Part shown: piece after piece, positions 24,641 to 33,996 of the stretch
Layout of the letters: each line of letters starts with the position of its first letter
Position numbering within the stretch: position 1 is the first letter of the stretch
NCBI RefSeq assembly: GCF_000025265.1
Contig: NC_013739.1
Coordinates: 1,674,001-1,738,000 of the forward strand
DNA: 64,000 nucleotides
Reading direction: 5' to 3'
From: Conexibacter woesei DSM 14684
GTDB taxonomy: Bacteria > Actinomycetota > Thermoleophilia > Solirubrobacterales > Solirubrobacteraceae
Made by a program: the position numbers and the translations under genes
Notes under the pieces: model-generated
Database searches by the model: none
What the model was told of the DNA's origin: nothing
What the model saw: only the letters and a program-made list of their open reading frames with translations

Positions 24641-27600
24641 GGCGGCGTCCGGCGCCGCCTCTTCCTCGACCGCGCCGTCGCGCGGGTCGCTCTCCAGCGA
24701 ACCGGCGTCGAGCAGGCCGGGATCGCGGTCGGAGCCGGCGATGATGTCGTCCGGCGCCTTCTCCTTCGGCAGGAAGCCGCTTCTCATGCCGAAGTAGACG
24801 GCCTGCGGGTGATGCGCGACGATCGCGACCGTCGACTGCTCCGGCTCGACCGCGTAGCCGCCGGAGAGGCGCATGCCGATCGACTGCGCGTCGAGCAGGT
24901 CGAAGACCTTCTCGTGCTCGGACTGGTCCGGGCACGCGGGATACCCCCACGAGTAGCGGCGGCCCTCGTCGAGGTCGATGCCGAGGTCGGTGCGGACCTT
25001 CGCGTGCAGCCACTCGGCCATGCCCTCGGCCGTCTGCACGCCGAGGCCGTGGACGAACAGCTGCTCGGCGAACTCGCCGTCTCTCTCCAGCTGCGCCATC
25101 AGCTCGGTCACCTGGTCGCCGGCGGTCACGACCTGCAGCGCGACGACGTCGCGCTCGCCGCTGTCCAGCGGGCGGTAGAGGTCCGCGAGGCAGATGCGGT
25201 CGTGCTTGGGCTGGCGCGGGAAGACGAGCCGGTGCAGCTCTCTGTCGGGGTTCTCGGGATCGAAGACGATCACCTCGTTCCCCTCGCTGTTGCAGGGGAA
25301 GTAGCCGAGCTTCGCGCGCGGGTGCAGGTAGTCCTGCTCGCGCCACATCCGCTCCAGGCGCGGCTGGAAGTTGTCCCGCAGCAGCTCGGTCCAAGCGTCG
25401 CCCTTGACGCCGCGCCCGCCCCAGTGGAGCTTGAAGAGGACGTGCGTATCGAGGTGGTGCCAGACCTCGTCGAGCGGCACGTCGACCTCGCGCACGCCCC
25501 ACCACGGCGGCGTCGGGACCGGGTTGTCGGTCAGCGCGGCGGAGCGGACGGAGTCGTCGGTGACGGGCGGGCCGTCGTCCACGACGACGACCTTCTCGCG
25601 CAGTCTCTTGGCGGCCACGCGCGTCTTCTCGACCAGCGCCGAGCGGGCCTCGTCGTCGACGATCTCGTCCATCTTCGCGAGACCCTCGAACGCGTCCTTG
25701 CAGTAGAAGACGCCGGGCTCGTAGACGTCGTCGGACTCTCTGCCGTGCGGGTAGAGGATCCGCAGGCCGAAGTCGCGGTTGATCGCGGCGCCGCCGATCA
25801 GGACGGGGTACGGCAGCTCGCGCTGGTGCAGCTCCTGGACGGCGAGCGGCATCTGCTTCGACGTCGAGACGAGCAGTGCGGAGAGGCCGATCGCGTTCGC
25901 TCTGTGCTCCTGCGCGGCGTCGAGGATCGTCGAGACCGGCACCTGCTTGCCGAGGTCGACGACCGTGTAGCCGTTGTTCGTCAGGATCGTGTTGACGAGC
26001 GACTTGCCGATGTCGTGGACGTCGCCGAAGACGGTCGCGAGCACGACCGTGCCCTTCGTGTAGCCCTCGAGCCGGTCGAGGTAGTTCTCCAGCCGCGCGA
26101 CGGCCTTCTTCATCACCTCGGCGCTCTGCAGCACGAAGGGGAGGATCAGCTCGCCGGCGCCGAACTTGTCGCCGACCTCCTTCATCGCGGGCAGCAGCAC
26201 GTCGTTGAGCGTGGGGACCGCGCCGATCTTCTCGACGGAGCGGTCGATCCAGTCCTCGACGCCGTCCTTCTTGCGGCGCAGGATGTGGAAGTGGAGCGCC
26301 TCCTCGGGCTCCATCCCGGCGGTCGGGTCGGCCGACTCGTCCTCGGCCGACTCGCCCTTCTCCTCGAAGTGCTCGATGAAGCGCTGGGTCGCGTCGTCGC
26401 GGCGGTTGAAGACGAGGTCGTCGGCCAGCTCGCGCTCGTTCCCGGGGATCTCCGAGTAGGGCGTGACGTCCTTCGGGTGCACCATCGCGAGGTCGAGGCC
26501 GGCCTCGACGCAGTGGTGCAGGAAGACGGAGTTGAGGACCTCGCGCGCCGCTCTGCCGAAGCCGAACGAGACGTTCGAGACGCCGAGCGAAGTCAGCACG
26601 CCGGGAAGCTCGGCCTTGATCAGGCGGATGCCCTCGATCGTCTCGACCGCGGACGTCTTGAACTCGTCTGAGCCGGTCGCGAGCGTGAACGTGAGCGCGT
26701 CGAAGATCAGCAGCTCCGGCGCCATGCCGTGCTCGTCGCAGACATAGCCGTGGATGCGCTTGGCGACGTCGAGCTTGCGCTGCGCCGTCTTCGCCATCGA
26801 CTCCTCGTCGATCGTCAGCGCGATCAGCGCGGCGCCGTGCTGGAGGCAGATCGGGACGACGCGGTCGAGCTTGTCGCGGCCGGCCTCGAGGTTGACGGAG
26901 TTGACGATCGCGCGGCCGGGGATCTGCTCCAGCGCCGCCTCCATAACCTCCGGCTCGGTCGAGTCGACCTGGATCGGGGCGGGAAGCGAGAGCGAGACGC
27001 GCTTGGCCAGCGTGCGCATCTGGACGTCTTCGTCCTGGCGCTCGGTCAGCGCGACGCAGAGGTCGAGCACGTGGGCGCCGAGCTCGACCTGGTTCTCGGC
27101 GATCTGCAGCAGGCCGTCGTAGTCGTCGGCGAGCAGCAGCTCCTTCGCCTTGCGCGAGCCCTGCGAGTTGACGCGCTCGCCGACGATCGTCGGGCGCGGC
27201 TCCTGCGCCAGCGGCGTCGCGGCGATCATCGAGGAGACGTGCGGAATGGGCGCGGCCGGCCGGGGCGCGACGGGGTGGCCCTTGACAGAGTCGGCGATCG
27301 CTCTGATGTGCGCCGCCGTCGTGCCGCAGCAGCCGCCGACGATCGAGACGCCGTAGCGCTCGACGAATTCGGTCAGCGACGCCGCCAGCGGCTCGGGCTT
27401 CTCGGGGAAGATCGTCTCGCCGTCGGGGCCCTGCAGCGGCAGGCCCGCGTTCGGGATGCAATGAACGGGGACGGGCGAGAACTCGCCGAGGAAGCGGATC
27501 GCGTCGCGCATGTCCTCGGGGCCGGTCGAGCAGTTGAGGCCGAGCGCGTCGACGTCGAGCGCGGTCAGCGTCGTCAGGACCGCGGAGATGTCGGTGCCGA

Positions 27601-28198
27601 GCAGCATCTTGCCGCCGTTGGGCAGCAGCGACACCGAGACCTGGATCGGGATCTTCCGGCCGGTCGTCTTGAACGCCTCGCGCGCGCCGAAGACCGACGC
27701 CTTCACCTCGAGGATGTCCTGCGCCGTCTCGATCATCAGGAGGTCGGCGCCGCCCTCGATCAGGCCCTGCGCCTGCTCGGCGAAGACCTCGACGAGCGCG
27801 CGGAACGAGATGTTGCCGAGCGTCGGGTCGTCGGACGCGGGGAGGAAGCCGGTCGGGCCGATCGAGCCGGCGACGTAGCGGTGCTCGCCGGCGGCCTTGC
27901 GCGCGATCTCCGCGCCTCTGCGGTTGATCTCCAGCGTGTGCTCGCCGAGGCCCCACTCCTCGAGCTTCAGTCTCGACGCCTGGAACGTGTCGGTCTCGAC
28001 GACGTCCGCGCCGGCGTCGAGCATCGTCGTGTGGACGCCCTCGATCACGTCGGGGCGGTGGAGGATCAGCGCCTCGTGGCACTTGCCCTGGAGTCCGCCA
28101 TAGTCCTTCTCGGTCAGCTCGAACTGCTCGAGCGTGGCGCCCATGCCCCCGTCGAAGACGACGACACGGCTGCGGATGGCATCGAGGTAGTCGCGCAT
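24629..28198 (-). CDS. metH: cobalamin-dependent methionine synthase
   Basis: 1189 residues, all four modules. Homocysteine-binding barrel with FDGGMGATLEQF and the zinc cysteines in GLNCSTGP and GGCCGTT. Pterin-binding barrel (TIVGERVNSQGSRKAKE, IQVDSTEP). B12 domain with the base-off motif VFGDVHDIGKSLV and GLSALLVSTS. C-terminal reactivation domain with AdoMet-binding RYSWGYPACPDQSEHEKV. It transfers methyl from 5-methyl-THF to homocysteine. Requires cobalamin; no cobalamin riboswitch is visible upstream. A -10 TAGGAT six nt before the ATG indicates a leaderless mRNA, and a near-perfect 28-bp palindrome covers the -35 area. A ~35-residue acidic tail follows the last domain. Confidence 0.97.
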   Translation of the reverse strand: MRDYLDAIRSRVVVFDGGMGATLEQFELTEKDYGGLQGKCHEALILHRPDVIEGVHTTMLDAGADVVETDTFQASRLKLEEWGLGEHTLEINRRGAEIARKAAGEHRYVAGSIGPTGFLPASDDPTLGNISFRALVEVFAEQAQGLIEGGADLLMIETAQDILEVKASVFGAREAFKTTGRKIPIQVSVSLLPNGGKMLLGTDISAVLTTLTALDVDALGLNCSTGPEDMRDAIRFLGEFSPVPVHCIPNAGLPLQGPDGETIFPEKPEPLAASLTEFVERYGVSIVGGCCGTTAAHIRAIADSVKGHPVAPRPAAPIPHVSSMIAATPLAQEPRPTIVGERVNSQGSRKAKELLLADDYDGLLQIAENQVELGAHVLDLCVALTERQDEDVQMRTLAKRVSLSLPAPIQVDSTEPEVMEAALEQIPGRAIVNSVNLEAGRDKLDRVVPICLQHGAALIALTIDEESMAKTAQRKLDVAKRIHGYVCDEHGMAPELLIFDALTFTLATGSDEFKTSAVETIEGIRLIKAELPGVLTSLGVSNVSFGFGRAAREVLNSVFLHHCVEAGLDLAMVHPKDVTPYSEIPGNERELADDLVFNRRDDATQRFIEHFEEKGESAEDESADPTAGMEPEEALHFHILRRKKDGVEDWIDRSVEKIGAVPTLNDVLLPAMKEVGDKFGAGELILPFVLQSAEVMKKAVARLENYLDRLEGYTKGTVVLATVFGDVHDIGKSLVNTILTNNGYTVVDLGKQVPVSTILDAAQEHRANAIGLSALLVSTSKQMPLAVQELHQRELPYPVLIGGAAINRDFGLRILYPHGRESDDVYEPGVFYCKDAFEGLAKMDEIVDDEARSALVEKTRVAAKRLREKVVVVDDGPPVTDDSVRSAALTDNPVPTPPWWGVREVDVPLDEVWHHLDTHVLFKLHWGGRGVKGDAWTELLRDNFQPRLERMWREQDYLHPRAKLGYFPCNSEGNEVIVFDPENPDRELHRLVFPRQPKHDRICLADLYRPLDSGERDVVALQVVTAGDQVTELMAQLERDGEFAEQLFVHGLGVQTAEGMAEWLHAKVRTDLGIDLDEGRRYSWGYPACPDQSEHEKVFDLLDAQSIGMRLSGGYAVEPEQSTVAIVAHHPQAVYFGMRSGFLPKEKAPDDIIAGSDRDPGLLDAGSLESDPRDGAVEEEAAPDAAARS

Positions 28199-28204
28199 CC
28201 GTCG

Positions 28205-28210
28205 ATCCTA
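28205..28210 (-). promoter_or_regulatory. -10 box of metH
   Basis: TAGGAT on the minus strand, six nt before the metH ATG (28198), no SD between. Confidence 0.5.
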
Positions 28211-28223
28211 CCAGCGATGCGGC

Positions 28224-28251
28224 CAACCTTGACACGCTCGTGCCAAGGTTG
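28224..28251. promoter_or_regulatory. 28-bp near-perfect palindrome upstream of metH
   Basis: Two 13-bp arms (CAACCTTGACACG and CGTGCCAAGGTTG on the plus strand) around CT with a single mismatch. It ends 13 bp upstream of the metH -10 and covers the expected -35 position. A dimeric repressor site is the simplest reading; an RNA hairpin role is less likely if the transcript is leaderless. Confidence 0.7.
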
Positions 28252-28291
28252 CGCCGGCGCCCGCGCTTCGGTGTCTCGCGCGAGAAGAAGA

Positions 28292-28330
28292 GCGGCCCCG
28301 GCGCTCCGCGGGGAGGAGCGCCGGGGCCGC
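28292..28330 (-). terminator. terminator of glutamine synthetase gene
   Basis: Stem GCGGCCCCGGCGCTCC (28292-28307) with GGAGCGCCGGGGCCGC (28315-28330), 16 bp perfect, 7-nt loop. It lies 42-80 bases beyond the minus-strand GS stop; on that strand it is followed by CTCTTCTTCTC, a pyrimidine-rich tail. Confidence 0.85.
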
Positions 28331-28371
28331 AGGACGCTCGCGCGGGGCGCGAGCACCGATCGGGGCGAGCC

Positions 28372-30525
<2,154 letters not shown>

Positions 30526-30744
30526 AGACGGGTGTTGTTCCTTTCCATCGTCCGTGCCGGGACACTCCGGCTCGGCGCCGCTGATCGGGACGGCGAGGGA
30601 CGGTGGCTCGTGATTTCCGTGCGCAGCGAGCGTACGAAGTCTCTGCGGAATCGACACTATCCGCATGTCTAAAGGGACGCGTGTCGCATTCGCCCCCCGA
30701 TACGCCGCACGGCGGCCCGGGTCGCGGGCGCACCAGTTCCTCGC

Positions 30745-30797
30745 GCGGGAATATAAGGGCCAGGAATTCCCGCCGCAACAGTCACACCGTGTTGCGG
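30745..30797 (-). promoter_or_regulatory. glnN promoter with overlapping inverted repeats
   Basis: Minus strand: -35 TTGCGG (30778-30773), 17-bp spacer, -10 TATATT (30755-30750). Inverted repeat GCGGGAAT/ATTCCCGC (30745-30773) covers the -10 and spacer; CCGCAACA/TGTTGCGG (30773-30797) covers the -35. The two repeats abut, suggesting two operator sites for nitrogen control. No GlnR-type consensus was recognised. Confidence 0.6.
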
Positions 30798-30842
30798 AGC
30801 TGTGGGGTGGCGCGGGCGTGACGCGTACGAGAGGTGTCAGGT

Positions 30843-30863
30843 CGTGGCGAAACCGCTGCCACG
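30843..30863 (+). terminator. hairpin with T-rich tail
   Basis: CGTGGC-N9-GCCACG followed by ATCTTTC on the plus strand. It could terminate a short RNA opposite the glnN promoter or stop read-in. A modest six-bp stem. Confidence 0.4.
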
Positions 30864-31048
30864 ATCTTTCTCCAGATGGCTAAAGATCATGCGCACGGCC
30901 TGCCGCAGACTGCCGCTTTACCGTCAACGCGGCGGGCTCAGGGGCGACCTCAGACCGCGCGTCTGTCCATCTGGACAACACGAGCACACAGGTGTTCACA
31001 CTCGGCTCCGGCGTCGTAATGACGGGCGACACCGGTCCGTGCAACGCG

Positions 31049-31080
31049 AGGGCCCGTGGCGCGAGAGCGCTGCGGGCCCT
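31049..31080. terminator. terminator hairpin before lipoprotein gene end
   Basis: AGGGCCCG (31049-31056) with CGGGCCCT (31073-31080), 16-nt loop that itself contains GCGC pairs; TGTGTTT follows on the plus strand. It lies 62 bp beyond the minus-strand lipoprotein stop. Confidence 0.65.
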
Positions 31081-31141
31081 TGTGTTTGGCGCGGTCTGCT
31101 GCGGCGGCACGCCGCACGGCGCGTCGTGCGGCTCGCTGCGC

Positions 31142-31738
31142 TCAGCGGGCCGGTTCGCGGACGATCGTGCCGTCCGCGGCGATCCGCGCCTGGCGCGGCT
31201 TGCGGCTGATGTCGACGGTGAATCTGCCCGCGGCCGGCTTGCCGTCCGCCTGCTCGACCTTCGCCTCGCCGCCGAGGCCGCCGGCGAGGCGGTACGTCAC
31301 GTCGTATCTGCCCGGCACGACCGCGGCGACTCTCCAGCTGAACGTCTGCTCGTCGCCCGGTTCGAGCGGCCCGAGCGCCCAGGTGTTCGCGTAAGCGGTG
31401 TCGCCGCTCAGCGGCCCGTCGTCGACGACCCAGACCGGGCGCGAGCGGGAGGAGACACCGGGCTGGTCGGTGAGCATCCCGAACGCGACCGTCTCCGTTC
31501 CCTCGCCCGCCGCTTCGATCGTCGCGGCCAGGTTCGGGATCGTGCGGTCGTCGACGTTCTTGACGACGATCCGCATCTCGGTCTCCTCGGCGAGCTGCTG
31601 TCTGGCCGGGAACTCGGCGCCGACGACAGAGACTCTGTACGTCGCGTCCTTCTCGTTCGCGTCCTGGCGTTCGCCGCCGCAACCGGCGACGACGAGCGCA
31701 GCGGCTGCGAGAGCCGCCGTTCCGCCTCGCAGGATCAC
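31142..31738 (-). CDS. lipoprotein of unknown function
   Basis: 198 residues from GTG 31738 (GGGAG just upstream). This start gives a textbook lipoprotein signal: MILRGGTAALAAAALVVAGC with lipobox VAGC, then a Gly-Gly-Glu linker. Longer upstream starts (ATG 31828) would bury the signal and are rejected. The mature region is beta-rich (YRVSVVGAEFPARQQ, MRIVVKNVDDRTIPNLAATI, FSWRVAAVVPGRYDVTYRLA), resembling an Ig/CARDB-like sandwich with a conserved PG.Y.V.Y strand. No enzyme motif. Divergent from the mce operon, separated by 226 bp. Confidence 0.75.
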   Translation of the reverse strand: MILRGGTAALAAAALVVAGCGGERQDANEKDATYRVSVVGAEFPARQQLAEETEMRIVVKNVDDRTIPNLAATIEAAGEGTETVAFGMLTDQPGVSSRSRPVWVVDDGPLSGDTAYANTWALGPLEPGDEQTFSWRVAAVVPGRYDVTYRLAGGLGGEAKVEQADGKPAAGRFTVDISRKPRQARIAADGTIVREPAR

Positions 31739-31789
31739 GTCTCTCCCAGGCACAGCGGCGCGAACATACCACGGCGTCACCTCGTCGCT

Positions 31790-31807
31790 CGCCGGTTCGA
31801 ACCGGCG
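31790..31807. promoter_or_regulatory. 18-bp perfect palindrome between lipoprotein and mce operon
   Basis: CGCCGGTTCGAACCGGCG reads identically on both strands. It lies in the 31739-31964 divergent promoter region, upstream of a CATATATAG AT-rich patch. It could be an operator serving either gene. It superficially resembles a tRNA T-arm but no tRNA surrounds it. Confidence 0.6.
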
Positions 31808-31874
31808 CAGAGCGCGGTTCCCAGGCATATATAGAAGCGCGTGTCTCTTGTAGCGGAGACGCGACGGTTCTCGT

Positions 31875-31904
31875 TTGGCATGCGTCCCAGCCGTGCCATA
31901 CGCT
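31875..31904 (+). promoter_or_regulatory. candidate mce operon promoter
   Basis: -35 TTGGCA (31875-31880), 18-bp spacer, -10 TACGCT (31899-31904), about 60 nt before the first ATG. Only a moderate match. Confidence 0.4.
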
Positions 31905-31964
31905 TTGCCTACGAAGGCGCTTTCCGGCGCTTTTCGAGGAGTTACTAGGGAGGACGAGAGAGAG

Positions 31965-32771
31965 ATGGTGCGAACGGTCGCCGACCGAGCGTTGCTTCCC
32001 ACGAGGAACGCCCTCGAGGAGATCGGCGACATGATGATCCTGACGGGGAAGACGCTGGTCTCCTCCGTCCGGCCGCCCTATCCATACGGGGGCGAATTCG
32101 TCTCGCAGTTTCTGTTCGCCCTGAAGCTGTGCTGGTTTCCCCTGCTCGTCTCCACCGTCGCGTTCGGTTACGGGGCGCCGGGGCTCCAGGCGGCCAACTT
32201 CCTCGTCCTGTTCGGCGCGCTCGACCGGCTCGGCGGCTTCTTCGTGCTCGCCTCGATCCGCGAGTTCGCGCCGTTCGTCACCGCGATCGTTCTCGCCGGC
32301 GTCGCCGGCACCGCGATCACGGCCGACCTCGGCGCGCGCAAGATCCGCGAGGAGCTCGACGCGCTGCAGGTGCTCGGCGTCGACCCGGTCAAGAACCTCG
32401 TCGTCCCGCGCTTCCTCGCGCTGATGCTCGTGACCGGCCTGTTCGACGTCTATGCGCTCCTCTTCGGCGTCTTCGGCGGCGTGATCGCGACGCTCGTCAA
32501 CGGCGCGCCACTCGGCCCGTTCTTCGCCACGTTCCTGACCAACGCCTCGACGACCGACCTGTGGGGATCCCTGCTCAAGACGACGCTGTTCGGCGCGATC
32601 ATCGCGATCGTCTGCTGTTACAAGGGCATGACCGCCTCGGGCGGTGCCGAGGGCGTTGGCCGCGCCGTCAACCAGGCGGTCGTCATAGCGTTCATGGGCA
32701 TCTTCGCGTTCAACTACGTCTTCACGCAGACGCTGCTCGCGACCCATCCCGAGATCAACCTGATCCGCTGA
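31965..32771 (+). CDS. MlaE/YrbE-type ABC permease of the mce system
   Basis: 268 residues from ATG 31965 (AGGGAGG upstream). Five to six membrane helices. The MlaE family hallmarks are LASIREFAPFVTAIVLAGVAGTAITADLG (~ 107-135) and REELDALQVLGVDPVKNLVVPRFLA, and CYKGMTASGGAEGVGRAVN near the C-terminus. It forms the inner-membrane part of a lipid transporter; only one permease gene is present, so a homodimer is expected, unlike mycobacterial loci with yrbEA and yrbEB. First gene of a long mce operon. Confidence 0.95.
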   Translation: MVRTVADRALLPTRNALEEIGDMMILTGKTLVSSVRPPYPYGGEFVSQFLFALKLCWFPLLVSTVAFGYGAPGLQAANFLVLFGALDRLGGFFVLASIREFAPFVTAIVLAGVAGTAITADLGARKIREELDALQVLGVDPVKNLVVPRFLALMLVTGLFDVYALLFGVFGGVIATLVNGAPLGPFFATFLTNASTTDLWGSLLKTTLFGAIIAIVCCYKGMTASGGAEGVGRAVNQAVVIAFMGIFAFNYVFTQTLLATHPEINLIR

Positions 32772-32802
32772 TGGCTGCCCCGCTTCAAGACTGGAGGGTG
32801 AT

Positions 32803-33894
32803 GTGAGTCGCTCGGACTCCGACAAGGACCGGCTCGACGACGAGCACCGCGACGACGTCGCGCAGGGGCGTGACGAGCGTCAGCCCGCCTATGACGAGCC
32901 GGCGTACGACGAGCCCGCCTTCGAGGACGAGATCGCCTACGACGAGCGCGAGACGCTCGGCGAGATCGACCATGAGAGCGGGGAGATCGAGGTCTACTCT
33001 CAGGCTGAGGTAGAGCCTGAGGAACGGGCCGAGTCGCGCGTCTCCGTCGTCTCGGAGCCGGCGCGTGGTCCCGCCGCGTCCGCGGAGGACGACGACGAGT
33101 TCCGCTGGCACACCGAGGCTCGCCACGCCGTCGAGGGCGTCGAGGACGCCGTCGAGTTCGTCGACGTGCACAAGGCGTTCGGTCGCAATCAGGTGCTGCG
33201 CGGCCTCAACCTCGGCATCCCCGAGGGCAGAATCTCGATGATCCTCGGGCCGTCGGGCACGGGCAAGTCGGTCTGCATCAAGCACATGGTCGGCCTGCTC
33301 TACCCGGATCAGGGCGACATCCTCGTCCACGGCGAGTCGGTGCCGAACATGGTCGACGACGACCTCTTCGAGATGCGCAAGAAGTTCGGCGTCCTGTTCC
33401 AGGACGGCGCGCTGTTCGGGTCGATGAACCTGTACGACAACGTCGCCTTCCCGCTTCGGCAGCACACCGAGAAGGGCGAGGACGAGATAGCGGAGATCGT
33501 CAACCGGCGCCTGCGCGAGGTCGGCCTCGGCGACGCCAACGAGAAGATGCCGAACGAGCTGTCGGGCGGCATGCGCAAGCGCGCGGGGTTCGCTCGCGCG
33601 CTGGTGCTCGACCCGGAGATCGTGCTGTTCGACGAGCCCGACTCGGGGCTCGACCCGGTCCGCACGGCGCTCCTCTGCGAGCTGATCAAAGAGGTGCACG
33701 CCGAGAACGGCGGCGCTTACGTCGTCATCACGCACGACATCGCCAGCGCCCGGCGCGTGGCGGAGTTCATCGCCGTACTGTGGCGCGGACGGATCGTCGA
33801 ATCCGGTCCCGCGACCGACCTGTTCGCATCCGAGAACGCCTTCGTTCGCCAATTCCTGAGCGGTGAGTCCAAGGGCCCGCTCGGGATGGGATAG
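32803..33894 (+). CDS. MlaF-like ABC transporter ATPase with acidic N-terminal extension
   Basis: 363 residues, GTG 32803 after GGAGG. Residues 1 to ~112 are strongly acidic and low-complexity, with a near repeat PAYDEPAYDEPAFEDE around 28-43, probably disordered. The ATPase follows: Walker A GPSGTGKS (149-156), Q-loop LFQDGALFG, signature LSGGM, Walker B IVLFDEPDSGLDP, switch His in VITHDIASA. It powers the MlaE permease. Mycobacterial mce loci lack a linked ATPase (MceG is encoded elsewhere), so linkage here is informative. The tail may dock on a partner or control turnover. Confidence 0.95.
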   Translation: MSRSDSDKDRLDDEHRDDVAQGRDERQPAYDEPAYDEPAFEDEIAYDERETLGEIDHESGEIEVYSQAEVEPEERAESRVSVVSEPARGPAASAEDDDEFRWHTEARHAVEGVEDAVEFVDVHKAFGRNQVLRGLNLGIPEGRISMILGPSGTGKSVCIKHMVGLLYPDQGDILVHGESVPNMVDDDLFEMRKKFGVLFQDGALFGSMNLYDNVAFPLRQHTEKGEDEIAEIVNRRLREVGLGDANEKMPNELSGGMRKRAGFARALVLDPEIVLFDEPDSGLDPVRTALLCELIKEVHAENGGAYVVITHDIASARRVAEFIAVLWRGRIVESGPATDLFASENAFVRQFLSGESKGPLGMG

Positions 33895-33996
33895 CGCTCT
33901 CGCACCGAAAACTGTCTCTCGACCTGAGCTCTTAGAGTTGTCTGAACCGACGCCACAGTCGCCGCACATCACCTGCTCCTGCCGGAAGGCGGTCGC

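Larger units (their letters stand above)
30526..31141. other. 616-bp intergenic region between glnN and the lipoprotein gene
   Basis: Contains, left to right: a ~220-nt glnN leader on the minus strand; the glnN promoter with two inverted repeats (30745-30797); a hairpin with a T-rich tail on the plus strand (30843-30863); a lower-GC stretch about 30880-31040 with an open plus-strand frame that lacks a start codon; and a terminator hairpin (31049-31080). No supported gene or tRNA. Confidence 0.7.

Noticed and set aside
28199-28260. Cobalamin or SAM riboswitch before metH
   Set aside because: Space between -10 and ATG is only six bases, and no B12-box or SAM core occurs upstream.
30526-30666. 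Extended start for glutamine synthetase
   Set aside because: Residues upstream of MPRLRQEN do not resemble GS III.
30880-31110. Minus-strand frame in the glnN-lipoprotein gap
   Set aside because: Low-complexity composition, no SD, crosses a terminator hairpin.
31790-31807. T-arm-like GGTTCGAACC suggesting a tRNA
   Set aside because: No acceptor, D or anticodon arms fit around it; the sequence is a simple palindrome.
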